From NCBI GenBank assembly GCA_027487555.1, contig JAIYDI010000033.1, positions 62,001 to 126,000 of the forward strand: a stretch of 64,000 nt of DNA, written 5' to 3'. Origin of the DNA: Hyphomicrobiales bacterium. Its GTDB lineage: Bacteria > Pseudomonadota > Alphaproteobacteria > Rhizobiales > Devosiaceae. A model generated the notes under the pieces. That model was not told where the DNA came from and did no database searches. It saw only the letters and a program-made list of their open reading frames with translations. The position numbers and the translations under genes were made by a program. Numbering within the stretch: position 1 is the first letter of the stretch; the number at the start of each line of letters is the position of its first letter. Shown here piece after piece: positions 25,117-33,414 of the stretch.

Positions 25117-27528
25117 ATGAGCAAGCGAATCCAGCGTCAGGCGCCCCTTCGGAAGGAGGCTCCTGGAATCGCGTCGGGCTACCAGCTGGTTCCCGGCGTT
25201 CCGGACGAGATGATGGAACCGGGCGGCACCCTCCGCACCGGCTGGGCACCGCTGATTGCCGCGCTCGATGCCCTGGGGCCGACCGCCGTCGCCGAACGCT
25301 TCGAGCGTGCCGATCAGTATCTGCGTGATGCCGGGGTATTCTATCGCAAATATGACGGCGCCGAGGGGAAGGAACGGCCCTGGCCGCTCGCCCATCTGCC
25401 GCTGATCGTCGAGGATCGCGAGTGGCAGGGCCTGTCGCGCGCCCTGGTGCAGCGCGCCGAACTGCTCGAAAAAATCGTCGCCGACATCTACGGCCAGAAC
25501 CAGCTTGTGGAGCGCGGCCTGCTGCCGCCCGAGCTCGTGGCCCGCAGCCCGGAATTCCTCAGGCCCGTAGTCGGAATCGAACCGGCGAGCGGGCATTTCC
25601 TGCACTTTATTGCCTTTGAACTCGGCCGTGGGCCGGATGGCGGCTGGTGGGTGCTGGGCGACCGCACCCAAGCCCCTTCGGGTGCCGGTTTCGCGCTCGA
25701 GAACCGCGTCGCCACCACGCGCGCGCTGGCCGATATCTATGGCAAGATGCATGTGCACCGGCTCGCCGGCTTCTTCCGTGATTTCCGCGATGCCTTGAAC
25801 GGCGTCGCCCGCGCGCATGATGGCCGGGTCGGTATCCTGACGCCGGGCATCCACAACGACACCTATTTCGAGCACGCCTATATCGCGCGCTATCTCGGCT
25901 TCATGCTGCTCGAGGGCGAGGATCTCGTCGTCGATCGTGGGCTGGTCATGGTGCGTACCGTTGCCGGCCTCAAACCGATCAGCGTGCTCTGGCGCCGCAT
26001 GGATGCGAGTTTCGCTGATCCGCTCGAATTGCGCTATGACAGCCATATCGGCACGCCCGGCCTCACCGAGGCCATCCGGCAGGGCTCGATCTCGATGATC
26101 AATGCGCTGGGCTCGGGCATTCTCGAAACCCGCGCCCTCGCCGCCTTCATGCCCAGCCTCTGCCGCGCGCTGCTCGGCACGGAGCTCGAACTGCCCACCA
26201 TCGCCACGTGGTGGTGCGGCCAGCCGCGCGAGCGGCAGCATGTGGTCGAGCAGTTCGACCAGATGATGGTCGGACCGGCCCTCGCCACCGGCCTCGCCAT
26301 GGATGATCCCAAGGCAGCCGTACTCGGCAGCCAGCTGTCCGCCAAGGAACGGGCGAGCCTGCTTGAGCGCGTCAAGGCCGATGGCGTCAATTTCGTCGGG
26401 CAGGAGCGCGTGCAGCTTGCGACCGCGCCCGTCTATATCGATGGCAAGCTCGAGCCGCGACCCTATACGATGCGCGTCTTCGCGGCCCGCACCGACAAGG
26501 GCTGGACCATCCTGCCGGGCGGTTTCGCGCGGATCGGCTCGTCGCCCGATGCCTCGGCCATCGCGATGCAGCGCGGTGGCCAGGCGGCCGATGTCTGGGT
26601 GGTCAGTGACAAGCCGGTCGAGCGTGTGACGCTCCTGCCGCAGGCCGGCGAGCGGCTGGTCCGCGTCTCTGCCGGGAGTCTCCCGAGCCGCGCCGCCGAC
26701 AACCTCATCTGGCTGGGCCGCTATGCCGAGCGCTGCGAGGCGACCGTCCGCATCCTGCGCGCCTATAACGCCCGTCTCGCCGAGGTGCCCAACCCCGACC
26801 AGCCGCTGCTGAAGGATACCCGCGCCTATCTCGAACGCATCGGGGTCGATGCGACCAAGGCGCTGCCCGAGGGGCTGCTCGCCGCCATCGACAGTGCGGT
26901 GAACAGCGCCGGGCAGATTCGCGACCGTTTCTCGCCCGATGGCTGGCTGGCGCTCACCGATTTGCGCAAGACGGCACGCAATTTCGCCGCGCGCGTCCAG
27001 ATGGGCGATGACGCGACCCGCGCCATGACGGTGCTGTTGCGCAAGCTGGCGGGCTTTTCCGGCCTCGTGCACGAAAACATGTATCGGTTTGCCGGCTGGC
27101 GCTTCCTCGAGATCGGCCGCCGTCTCGAGCGCGGCATCCAGATCGCCGGCATCGTCGCCTGGCTCACCCGCAAGGATGCGCCCGAGGGCTCGCTCGACAT
27201 GCTGCTCGAAGTGGCCGACAGCGTCATGACGCATCGCCGCCGCTATGCGGTGAGCGCTGGGGTCAATTCCTATATCGACCTGCTTGTGCTCGATCCGCTC
27301 AACCCGCGCTCGGTGCAGTTCCAGATCAAGGAACTGCGCGAGCAGATCGAGCGGCTGCCGGGCGGCGTCGAGGACGGGCACCTCTCCACCGTGGCCAAGG
27401 CGGCGCTGCAGATCCATACCGAGCTGCGCGTCACCGAGCCCGAGGACATGGCAACCAAAAAGCTCAATCGGCTGGGGGTGGAGATCGGCAATCTCGCCAA
27501 CCTCATCGCCGACGCGTACTTCGTATGA
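25117..27528 (+). CDS. Circularly permuted ATP-grasp / alpha-E (DUF403) fusion protein
   Basis: An 803-residue fusion. The first ~480 residues are the circularly permuted ATP-grasp type 2 domain (VVGIEPASGHFLHFIAFELGRG..., GILTPGIHNDTYFEHAYIARYLG). The last ~310 are an alpha-E helical domain (NLIWLGRYAERCEATVRILRAYN). These are usually two adjacent genes and are predicted to ligate amino acids or peptides. The transglutaminase-like gene that normally accompanies them follows after 13 bases. The product and substrate are not known experimentally as far as I can tell. Confidence 0.9.
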   Translation: MSKRIQRQAPLRKEAPGIASGYQLVPGVPDEMMEPGGTLRTGWAPLIAALDALGPTAVAERFERADQYLRDAGVFYRKYDGAEGKERPWPLAHLPLIVEDREWQGLSRALVQRAELLEKIVADIYGQNQLVERGLLPPELVARSPEFLRPVVGIEPASGHFLHFIAFELGRGPDGGWWVLGDRTQAPSGAGFALENRVATTRALADIYGKMHVHRLAGFFRDFRDALNGVARAHDGRVGILTPGIHNDTYFEHAYIARYLGFMLLEGEDLVVDRGLVMVRTVAGLKPISVLWRRMDASFADPLELRYDSHIGTPGLTEAIRQGSISMINALGSGILETRALAAFMPSLCRALLGTELELPTIATWWCGQPRERQHVVEQFDQMMVGPALATGLAMDDPKAAVLGSQLSAKERASLLERVKADGVNFVGQERVQLATAPVYIDGKLEPRPYTMRVFAARTDKGWTILPGGFARIGSSPDASAIAMQRGGQAADVWVVSDKPVERVTLLPQAGERLVRVSAGSLPSRAADNLIWLGRYAERCEATVRILRAYNARLAEVPNPDQPLLKDTRAYLERIGVDATKALPEGLLAAIDSAVNSAGQIRDRFSPDGWLALTDLRKTARNFAARVQMGDDATRAMTVLLRKLAGFSGLVHENMYRFAGWRFLEIGRRLERGIQIAGIVAWLTRKDAPEGSLDMLLEVADSVMTHRRRYAVSAGVNSYIDLLVLDPLNPRSVQFQIKELREQIERLPGGVEDGHLSTVAKAALQIHTELRVTEPEDMATKKLNRLGVEIGNLANLIADAYFV

Positions 27529-27541
27529 GGGGATGCGGCCA

Positions 27542-28420
27542 ATGCTCTACGACGTGAAGCTGGGCCTCCACTACGATTACGAAGCAAGCGTGCATGGCGA
27601 CCGACACCTCGTACGCGTCATGCCGGTCAGCATTCCCAATGCGCAGCGGGTCATCGTCTCGTCGCTCAGCTTCGACCCCAAGCCCGAGCAGGAGACCACC
27701 TATACCGATTTCTTCGGTAACCAGGTCACCACGATCGCCTATACGGGCCATCACTCGCATCTCGACGTGACGCTGTCGGCGCGCATCCACGTCGAGGATC
27801 AGCCGCATGCCGCCGATCTCTCCCCCAGCGTCGAAAAGCTGGGCGACGAAGTCAGCCAGATCTGGTCGGTGAAGCCGGATTCACCGCACCATTTCCTCGC
27901 GCCCTCCCCGCGCATTCCGCTCGACAATGCCATCACCGCCTATGCCAAGGCCAGCGTCGAGCGCACGCTTTCGGTGCGGGCGGCAGCGATGGACCTCTGC
28001 CTCGCCATCCATCGCGATTTCAAATACGACAAGGACGCGACCAAGGTGGATACCGGCCCGGTCGAGGCCTTTCAGCTGAAGCGCGGCGTCTGTCAGGATT
28101 TCGCCCATGTGATGATCGCGGGCCTGCGTGGCGTCGGCATCCCCGCCGCCTATGTGTCGGGGTTCCTCCGCACCATTCCGCCCAAGGGCAAGCCGCGGCT
28201 CGAAGGCGCGGATGCCATGCATGCCTGGGTGCGGGTGTGGTGCGGCAAGCTCACCGGCTGGGTGGAGTTCGACCCCACCAACGCCATGCTCGCGGGGCCC
28301 GATCACATCGTCATCGGCCATGGCCGCGACTATGCCGATATCTCCCCCATTGTCGGGGTGCTGCGCACCTCGGGCTCGCACCATACCAAGCAGTCGGTCG
28401 ACGTGGTGCGGGTGGAGTAA
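27542..28420 (+). CDS. Transglutaminase-like cysteine protease family protein
   Basis: A 292-residue protein. It has an N-terminal beta domain and a transglutaminase-like core with catalytic Cys in KRGVCQDFAH, His in DAMHAWVRVW and Asp in WVEFDPTN. No signal peptide. Such proteins consistently follow ATP-grasp/alpha-E genes and are thought to cleave or transfer peptides made by them. The start at 27542 is chosen because GAGGGG lies 9 bases upstream; an ATG at 27533 has no spacing. The two genes form an operon. Confidence 0.9.
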   Translation: MLYDVKLGLHYDYEASVHGDRHLVRVMPVSIPNAQRVIVSSLSFDPKPEQETTYTDFFGNQVTTIAYTGHHSHLDVTLSARIHVEDQPHAADLSPSVEKLGDEVSQIWSVKPDSPHHFLAPSPRIPLDNAITAYAKASVERTLSVRAAAMDLCLAIHRDFKYDKDATKVDTGPVEAFQLKRGVCQDFAHVMIAGLRGVGIPAAYVSGFLRTIPPKGKPRLEGADAMHAWVRVWCGKLTGWVEFDPTNAMLAGPDHIVIGHGRDYADISPIVGVLRTSGSHHTKQSVDVVRVE

Positions 28421-28608
28421 GGCGGCAGCGCACCGAAGCTCGCAGTCGAGCCCTCCTCCGCAAGCGGTGGAGGCGAGCCGCAGGCACCGCGCAGAATTTC
28501 CCTCCCTGCCCCCGCAACCAATCCGGCGGCCTCCCGTTGTTGCGCCATACACCGCCCAGGACGGCGGCTGCAGGCGGGACCCGAAGCCGCCGTTGAAGCG
28601 AGGGACAC

Positions 28609-28779
28609 ATGACACACGCAGAATTGGCGCATGTCGAGGAAGCAAGCCGTACTGCCACGGCTTGGCTGCCCGATTATCCCGAACACCGGGCGCGGTTGGT
28701 GCCACGCGCGCTGCGCGCCGTCCTGATGGGTGTCGGCCTCGCCGCTACGGCCACTCTGCTCCTCCTGACGGCGATTTGA
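28609..28779 (+). CDS. Small single-span membrane protein (56 aa)
   Basis: ATG at 28609 after AGCGAGGG; 56 codons to TGA. It has an acidic/polar N-terminal half and one C-terminal hydrophobic segment (VLMGVGLAATATLLLLTAI). No family recognised. It is followed after 10 bases by the DUF3309 gene and probably shares its transcript. Evidence is a clean start with ribosome binding site, hydrophobic profile and spacing. Confidence 0.55.
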   Translation: MTHAELAHVEEASRTATAWLPDYPEHRARLVPRALRAVLMGVGLAATATLLLLTAI

Positions 28780-28789
28780 GGAGCATCCC

Positions 28790-28948
28790 ATGTCGCTCAG
28801 TACCATTCTCATCATTCTGCTCTTGTTGCTTCTCATCGGCGCCGTGCCGGCCTGGCCATACTCCCGTTCCTGGGGAGCTTACCCCTCGGGCCTGCTCGGC
28901 GTCGTGCTCGTGATCGTCATCGTCCTTGTGGTGATGAGGGTCTTTTAG
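28790..28948 (+). CDS. DUF3309 family small membrane protein (52 aa)
   Basis: A 52-residue hydrophobic protein: MSLSTILIILLLLLLIGAVP, then a WPYSRSWGAYPSG loop and a second membrane segment. This is the DUF3309 pattern seen in many Proteobacteria. GAGGAG precedes the start by about 6 bases. Function unknown; relatives often lie near stress or envelope genes, as here. A terminator follows. Confidence 0.85.
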   Translation: MSLSTILIILLLLLLIGAVPAWPYSRSWGAYPSGLLGVVLVIVIVLVVMRVF

Positions 28949-28993
28949 CGGGCGAAGGCGAGCCAAGGTCGCCCCGCTTTGCGCTCGCATGCT

Positions 28994-29032
28994 GCACCCC
29001 GGTTCGCGCCCGAACCGGGGTGCACTCTTTTG
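28994..29032 (+). terminator. Rho-independent terminator after DUF3309 gene
   Basis: Thirteen-base stem GCACCCCGGTTCG/CGAACCGGGGTGC with a CGCC loop, followed by ACTCTTTT. Confidence 0.85.
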
Positions 29033-29061
29033 CGCGTCTGGTGTGGCACACCGCTGAATAC

Positions 29062-29075
29062 TTGATCGGGATCAA
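29062..29075. promoter_or_regulatory. FNR/FixK-type box
   Basis: TTGATCGGGATCAA: a perfect TTGAT-N4-ATCAA palindrome. It lies 31 bases upstream of the EcfG-type -35 of the YqjD-like gene. Such sites bind FNR/FnrN/FixK regulators in alphaproteobacteria and suggest oxygen-linked control. Confidence 0.6.
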
Positions 29076-29105
29076 GGCGCGAGCGCCGAATACGGCCAAG
29101 ATCAG

Positions 29106-29131
29106 GGAACCCGCTATGCACCTTGCGCGTT
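29106..29131 (+). promoter_or_regulatory. EcfG-type general stress promoter
   Basis: GGAAC, 17-base spacer, CGTT: an exact match to the alphaproteobacterial EcfG consensus. The start codon of the YqjD-like gene is 27 bases downstream. Confidence 0.8.
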
Positions 29132-29157
29132 TTCACGAGCATCAACAGGAGGCATGA

Positions 29158-29505
29158 ATGGCCATTTCCCGCTCGATTTCCGAAGTCGCAGTCAATGATC
29201 GGCGCGCCGAAGAGCAGCGCCACGAGGATGACCTCAAGGCGCAGATCGCGCAGTTGCAGGCCGATCTGAAGGGCATTGCCACGTCACTTGCCGCGCTCGC
29301 CGAAGACAAGGTCGCCGGGGCCAGGCACGAGGTGAAGCAGGATGTCGCCGAGATCGCCAAGGCCGGACAGAAGAAGATCGACGAAGTGCAGGATGAGTTC
29401 AGCGATCTCGAAAAGCAGCTGAAGGACACGATCCGCGAAAAGCCGCTCACCGCCGTTGCGGGCGCCATCGCACTTGGCTTCATCCTTGCGGTTGTGTCGC
29501 GCTGA
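29158..29505 (+). CDS. YqjD/ElaB-like DUF883 family protein
   Basis: A 115-residue protein: a long charged helix with coiled-coil character (EDDLKAQIAQLQADLKGIA... to KKIDEVQDEFSDLEKQLKDTIREKP), then a C-terminal membrane anchor (AVAGAIALGFILAVVSR). Homologues such as E. coli YqjD and ElaB sit in the inner membrane and bind ribosomes in stationary phase. Two upstream ATGs exist; 29158 has AGGAGG at ideal distance. The perfect EcfG promoter makes it a stress-regulon member. It is co-transcribed with the next gene. Confidence 0.88.
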   Translation: MAISRSISEVAVNDRRAEEQRHEDDLKAQIAQLQADLKGIATSLAALAEDKVAGARHEVKQDVAEIAKAGQKKIDEVQDEFSDLEKQLKDTIREKPLTAVAGAIALGFILAVVSR

Positions 29506-29506
29506 T

Positions 29507-29962
29507 ATGCTCGCGCTCCTCGCTCCCCTCGCGTCCTTGCTCGGCCTCGAGGTCGAGGAACTGGTCGCGCGCGCCCGGCGTGACGCCGCCATTGCCAGCG
29601 CGATCGCCATCTGCCTCGTCGTGGCGCTCGTGTTCCTCCTCGCCGCCGCCAATGCCGGGCTCGCGCTTGTGGTGGGTCCTGTGTATGCGCCACTGTGCAT
29701 CGGGGGCGGCTTCCTGCTGATTGCCGGAGTCGCCGCCCTCGTGATGAAGCTCAGGCACGATGCCGAGGCGCGGCGTCGCGCCGAACGCCAGCGCGAGCAG
29801 GATCGGACGGCGCTCGTCACAACGGCGCTCCTCACCTCCGTGCCGATGCTGCTCAAATCGGGGCTGATGAAAAAGCTCGGGCTGCCGGTCGGAGGTGCGC
29901 TGGCCGCGGCCTATCTCCTCACCCGGCCCGGCCACGGCGATGACGACGCCCGAGCGGAATAA
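29507..29962 (+). CDS. Membrane protein partner of YqjD-like protein (YqjE-like)
   Basis: A 151-residue protein with two membrane segments (AICLVVALVFLLAAANAGLAL; APLCIGGGFLLIAGVAALVM), a charged arginine/glutamate-rich stretch and a third weak hydrophobic region near the end. It starts one base after the YqjD-like stop, so the two are translationally coupled, as yqjD-yqjE are in other bacteria. Function unknown. Sequence similarity to YqjE is not obvious by eye; the name rests on context. Confidence 0.7.
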   Translation: MLALLAPLASLLGLEVEELVARARRDAAIASAIAICLVVALVFLLAAANAGLALVVGPVYAPLCIGGGFLLIAGVAALVMKLRHDAEARRRAERQREQDRTALVTTALLTSVPMLLKSGLMKKLGLPVGGALAAAYLLTRPGHGDDDARAE

Positions 29963-29968
29963 ACCCGC

Positions 29969-30889
29969 TCACGCGGTGACGGGCGCCGCGGCCTTGGGTA
30001 CCACCACAAGCAGCGCGCCTGGGTGGATTTCGAGATCGACCTCCCCCGGCAGCGGCACAAGTTCGCCATCGATCACAGCAAAGTCCTTCGCCTTCCGTCG
30101 CCGGAAGCGCAGCGTCACATGCGCCACCTCGGTTGCGGAAAACAGCGGATGCGGCTGCCACTGGCGAAAGAACAGCGCCTGCAGTCCGAAGCGCAGTGCC
30201 TCCGTCATCGGCATGGGCGAGGCAACCAGCACGCCCAGCACACCGCGATCCGTCGTGGCGGCATGCAGCACCGGCCCGGGCACCAGCGGGTTGTTCGACA
30301 CCGATATCGCCATTGCGGGCCGGTGCTCTTCCCGTCCGCCGACGAGGATCTCCGCATCGAAGACCAGCGGCCGGGAAAACGCGTCGAGCATGGCGCGGCC
30401 GCTTGCGGCGATCTTGCCCAGCCGCGAGCGGTAGCTCATCCCGTCGCGCAGCCGCACGAGGCGCGAATGCATGCCCACCGAATACTGGTAGACGAAGGGC
30501 CGGCCGTTCGCCGTTGCGATATCGGCGGGCACGATTTCGCCCTCGGCGATTGCAATCAGCGCCGGCTCGAGCTCGAGCGGCAGGCGCAGGGCACGGGCGA
30601 ACATGTTCATTGTGCCGGCGGGCAGTATGGCGAGCGGTTTGTGCGTACGGAAGCAGACCGCCGCCGCTGCCGAGATCGTGCCGTCGCCCCCGCCCGCCAG
30701 CAAGATGTCGGTGGTCGGCTCGGACGCCGCGGCTTCAAGCGCCGCCACCAGCTCGCTTCCCGCCACGACATGGCAGGTGAGGCTATGCCCCCGCGCCGCG
30801 AAGATCGCCTCCGCCCTGGCGCAGAAGGCCGCCAGATCGATGGTGCGAAAGGTACCGCCATCGCGGTTGAACACGCCAACGAAGTTCAT
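29969..30889 (-). CDS. Diacylglycerol kinase-like lipid kinase
   Basis: A 306-residue protein of the DAGK/LCB5 catalytic family. The ATP/lipid-binding motif is DILLAGGGDGTISAAA, then AILPAGTMNMFARALRLP. A C-terminal beta domain has RRRKAKDFAVIDGELVPLPG. It phosphorylates a diacylglycerol- or sphingoid-type lipid at the inner membrane (family knowledge). It converges on the YqjD pair, leaving only 6 bases between stops. Confidence 0.88.
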   Translation of the reverse strand: MNFVGVFNRDGGTFRTIDLAAFCARAEAIFAARGHSLTCHVVAGSELVAALEAAASEPTTDILLAGGGDGTISAAAAVCFRTHKPLAILPAGTMNMFARALRLPLELEPALIAIAEGEIVPADIATANGRPFVYQYSVGMHSRLVRLRDGMSYRSRLGKIAASGRAMLDAFSRPLVFDAEILVGGREEHRPAMAISVSNNPLVPGPVLHAATTDRGVLGVLVASPMPMTEALRFGLQALFFRQWQPHPLFSATEVAHVTLRFRRRKAKDFAVIDGELVPLPGEVDLEIHPGALLVVVPKAAAPVTA

Positions 30890-31168
30890 GTCTCAAGCTC
30901 CGTTCCGCAGCCGATTTCAACGCAGGCATCGGCGCGCGCGCTGCCCCCGCCATGGAATATGGGAACTCGCGCCGCCTGGGCGCAATTGCCTCGGGCGCGG
31001 CCAGCAAAGGTAGCAATGGTTTTCCGGTTCGAAAGCGCAACACGCCAAACAGCTGGAGCCTTCCGGCGATCTGGCTGAAACACGAAAACGTCTAGCGCCT
31101 TGGGACAGTCCCGTCGAGCCGGCATCCCGTGCCGGGACGATTTGCTCATTGCGGGGCGATCTCGTCCA
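30890..31168. other. Intergenic region without recognised gene
   Basis: 279 bases between the lipid kinase start and the sigma-factor stop. CCGGCA/TGCCGG (31119-31135) could form a small hairpin, but without a T-tract. No convincing ORF, promoter or RNA was seen. Confidence 0.4.
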
Positions 31169-31723
31169 TCAGGTGGAATGCGTTGAAGCGGTGACCTGCG
31201 CCGAAACCGCATCGGGCCCATAGTCGGATTCGCCCGTTACCTGCAGCACCTGCTGCAGGCGTGTCCTGGCGCGGCTCACCCGGCTCTTCATGGTGCCTAC
31301 GGCGCAGTGGCAGATCTCGGCCGCTTCCTCGTAGGAAAAGCCCGACGCGCCAATCAGGATAATCGCTTCGCGCTGGTCCGACGGCAGGCCATCGAGCGCT
31401 TTCTTGAAATCGCCAAGGTCCATCATGCCATATTGCGCCGGGTGCACCGAAAGCCGCTCGGTGAAAACGCCGTCGGTATCCTGCACCTCGCGGCCGCGCT
31501 TGCGCATCTGGCTGTAGAATTCATTGCGCAGGATGGTGAACAGCCAGGCCTTGATGTTGGTGCCCATCTGGAAGCTGTCCTGCTTCGCCCACGCCTTCAT
31601 CATCGTATCCTGTACCAGGTCGTCGGCCTTGTCATGACGCCCCGACAACGACACCGCGAAGGCCCTGAGGCTGGGGAGCGTCTTGAGCAGTTCGCGCTTG
31701 AAACTGGGCGGTTCAGCGGTCAT
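31169..31723 (-). CDS. ecfG: ECF sigma factor EcfG (general stress response)
   Basis: A 184-residue sigma factor. Region 2 spans about residues 10-75 (LRAFAVSLSGRHDKADDLVQDTMMKAW, FTILRNEFYSQMRKRGREV) and region 4 about 115-170 (LPSDQREAIILIGASGFSYEEAAEICHCAVGTMKSRVSRARTRL). It directs RNA polymerase to GGAAC/CGTT promoters. The ATG at 31723 lies within the end of the nepR-like gene (11-base overlap), and the phyR gene is divergent. This is the canonical alphaproteobacterial arrangement. A longer frame exists but lacks homology. Confidence 0.93.
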   Translation of the reverse strand: MTAEPPSFKRELLKTLPSLRAFAVSLSGRHDKADDLVQDTMMKAWAKQDSFQMGTNIKAWLFTILRNEFYSQMRKRGREVQDTDGVFTERLSVHPAQYGMMDLGDFKKALDGLPSDQREAIILIGASGFSYEEAAEICHCAVGTMKSRVSRARTRLQQVLQVTGESDYGPDAVSAQVTASTHST

Positions 31724-31976
31724 CGGCTTGCCGATCCCCGGCGCCGTCCGGCGCCACGACGCCCACGCCACTGGCGGTGTCGATGGCATCGCGCTGCGCC
31801 TGCTCGGCGGCATCGAGCCGGTCGAGAAGGTCGAGCAGCGGCGGCGGAATTCCTTCATCCTGCACGGCGCCATAGAGCGCGCGCAGTTTGTTGCCGATTT
31901 CCGAGTTCGGTCCGAGACCATCGTCCCGCCGCCGACGAATGCCGGTCATGTCGTTCATTGCCTTGGTATCTTGCAT
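31713..31976 (-). CDS. nepR: Anti-sigma factor NepR
   Basis: About 87 residues. The core GPNSEIGNKLRALYGAVQ-DEGIPPPLLDLLDRLDAAE matches the two NepR helices that sequester EcfG and are captured by phosphorylated PhyR. The N-terminal (MQDTKAMNDMTGIRRRR) and C-terminal tails are disordered-looking, as usual. Start at 31976 is the first ATG before the conserved core with plausible spacing to GGGGC; upstream in-frame codons to 32072 look non-coding. Confidence 0.9.
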   Translation of the reverse strand: MQDTKAMNDMTGIRRRRDDGLGPNSEIGNKLRALYGAVQDEGIPPPLLDLLDRLDAAEQAQRDAIDTASGVGVVAPDGAGDRQADDR

Positions 31977-32023
31977 GAAGTCGCCCCACGAGAGGTTCGT
32001 CGCCTCTCCAGTCTGTGCCGAAG

Positions 32024-32048
32024 AATGCTTGGCGGGAAAAATAGTTCC
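32024..32048 (-). promoter_or_regulatory. Candidate EcfG-type promoter of nepR-ecfG
   Basis: On the minus strand: GGAAC, 16-base spacer, CATT. The -10 has one mismatch to CGTT. It lies about 48 bases before the nepR start and would give the usual autoregulation. Confidence 0.45.
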
Positions 32049-32124
32049 GACGAGTTGCAACCTTAACTGCAAACCGTCGTTTCCTGATCGGTAAGCTCTA
32101 CAGCGTCACGGGAGTAGCATATCG

Positions 32125-32931
32125 ATGTCCTTGTCCACGCGGATCGCGCCGCACCTGCCTTATCTGCGGCGATTTTCGCGGGCCGTCACCGGATCGCAGA
32201 CTTCCGGCGATGCCTATGTCGCCGCGGCGCTCGAAGCGCTGATCGCCGACCTGTCCATCTTCCCGGACGCCAGCAATGACCGCATTGCCCTCTACAAGCT
32301 GTTTTCGGCGCTGTTTTCGACTTCGACGGTCCGGGTGCCCCAGCCCGCCTCGGCGTTTTCATCCAGCTTCCCGTGGGAATCTCGGGCGGCGGCCAATCTC
32401 GCCAATCTCTCCCCGCGCCCGCGGCAAGCCTTCCTCCTTGTCGCCGTCGAGGGCTTCAGCCATGGCGAAACGGCGGAAATCCTCGGTGTGAATCCCAGCG
32501 AGTTCACGCTCCTGCTCGACGAGGCCAGCAAGCAGATTTCGCGTCAGGTAGCGACCGATATCCTCATCATCGAGGATGAGCCGCTGATCGCCATGGATAT
32601 CGAGCACATGGTCGAGGACCTCGGACATCGTGTCGTCGGCATTGCCCGCACCCACAAGGAAGCGGTGGCGCTTTTCAGCGAGAAAAAGCCACGCATGATC
32701 CTGGCCGATATCCAGCTGGCCGATGGCTCCTCGGGTATCGATGCGGTCAACGACATCCTGCATTCGCATCAGATCCCGGTGATCTTCATTACCGCTTTCC
32801 CGGAGCGCCTGCTCACCGGGGAGCGTCCGGAACCGACCTTCCTCGTCACCAAGCCATTCAACCCCGAAATGGTGAAGGCGCTGATCAGCCAGGCGCTCTT
32901 TTTCGACGAGGGTTCCCGCGCGGCAGCGTAG
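32125..32931 (+). CDS. phyR: PhyR response regulator (anti-anti-sigma)
   Basis: A 268-residue protein. It has an N-terminal EcfG-like sigma domain (about 1-130; LSPRPRQAFLLVAVEGFSHGETAEILGV) and a C-terminal receiver (about 138-255; LIIEDEPLIAMDIEHMVEDLG, phosphoacceptor Asp195 in ILADIQL, TKPFNPE). When phosphorylated it binds NepR and frees EcfG. It is divergent from nepR-ecfG. No HWE/HisKA2 sensor kinase gene is present in the window, so the kinase must lie elsewhere. Confidence 0.95.
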   Translation: MSLSTRIAPHLPYLRRFSRAVTGSQTSGDAYVAAALEALIADLSIFPDASNDRIALYKLFSALFSTSTVRVPQPASAFSSSFPWESRAAANLANLSPRPRQAFLLVAVEGFSHGETAEILGVNPSEFTLLLDEASKQISRQVATDILIIEDEPLIAMDIEHMVEDLGHRVVGIARTHKEAVALFSEKKPRMILADIQLADGSSGIDAVNDILHSHQIPVIFITAFPERLLTGERPEPTFLVTKPFNPEMVKALISQALFFDEGSRAAA

Positions 32932-32993
32932 AACCCGCGAACCCCGGGCAGGCATCGCCCCCCGCCTCCTGCCCCATTGCACCGACCTCCAAC

Positions 32994-33018
32994 GGGCCGC
33001 CTTCGGGTGGCCCATTTC
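32994..33018 (+). terminator. Hairpin after phyR
   Basis: GGGCCGCC-TTCG-GGTGGCCC followed by ATTTCTG. Moderate T-tract. It separates phyR from the convergent mazF-like gene. Confidence 0.55.
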
Positions 33019-33024
33019 TGTGGT

Positions 33025-33414
33025 TTACGTGGCTGTGGGGGGATCGTCCTCGAATAACCCGAGCCCGAAGATCGCGCCGAATCGTTCGAGCACGTCCGAG
33101 AACAGCGCTTCAGGCAGAACGTCGCCGGAATTCTCGCCGTTGCGGGTGCGCCAATCCATGGATTTCACTTGGTCGAGCTGAATCACGCCCGTCACGCCAG
33201 TGCCCGCGCCCGTTAGGCTCACGGCGAGACCGTTGCTGCGCGAAGCATTGCCGACCGTGGTGATCGGGGCAAAACAGGCAAAACCCCTCGCCCTGTGGAA
33301 GCGAAAATCCGAGAGAACAAGGCCCGGGTGCCTGCCGCGCTGCTCCCTGCCGGCCGCTGGCACCAGTTCCAGCCACCAGATTTCGCCAGCCGCCGGGATG
33401 TTCGGCCTTACCAA
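33025..33414 (-). CDS. MazF/PemK-family toxin
   Basis: A 129-residue protein with PemK/MazF landmarks: GEIWWLELVPAAGREQRGRHPGLVLSD, CFAPITT and GVIQLDQVKSMDWRTRN. Members are ribosome-independent, sequence-specific RNases. It overlaps the antitoxin gene by seven bases and lies downstream of it, the standard order. Length is typical. Confidence 0.88.
   Translation of the reverse strand: MVRPNIPAAGEIWWLELVPAAGREQRGRHPGLVLSDFRFHRARGFACFAPITTVGNASRSNGLAVSLTGAGTGVTGVIQLDQVKSMDWRTRNGENSGDVLPEALFSDVLERFGAIFGLGLFEDDPPTAT

Noticed and set aside
24838-27417. Open frame of 859 codons antisense to the ATP-grasp gene
   Set aside because: Shadow frame caused by GC-rich third positions; composition dominated by Arg, Ala, Gly, His and no recognisable domain, while the plus strand has clear ones.
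28574-28596. GGGAC...CGTT before the 56-residue gene as an EcfG promoter
   Set aside because: Spacer is only about 10 bases and the -35 has a mismatch.
31119-31135. CCGGCA/TGCCGG hairpin as terminator of ecfG
   Set aside because: Short stem, and no T-tract follows on either strand.
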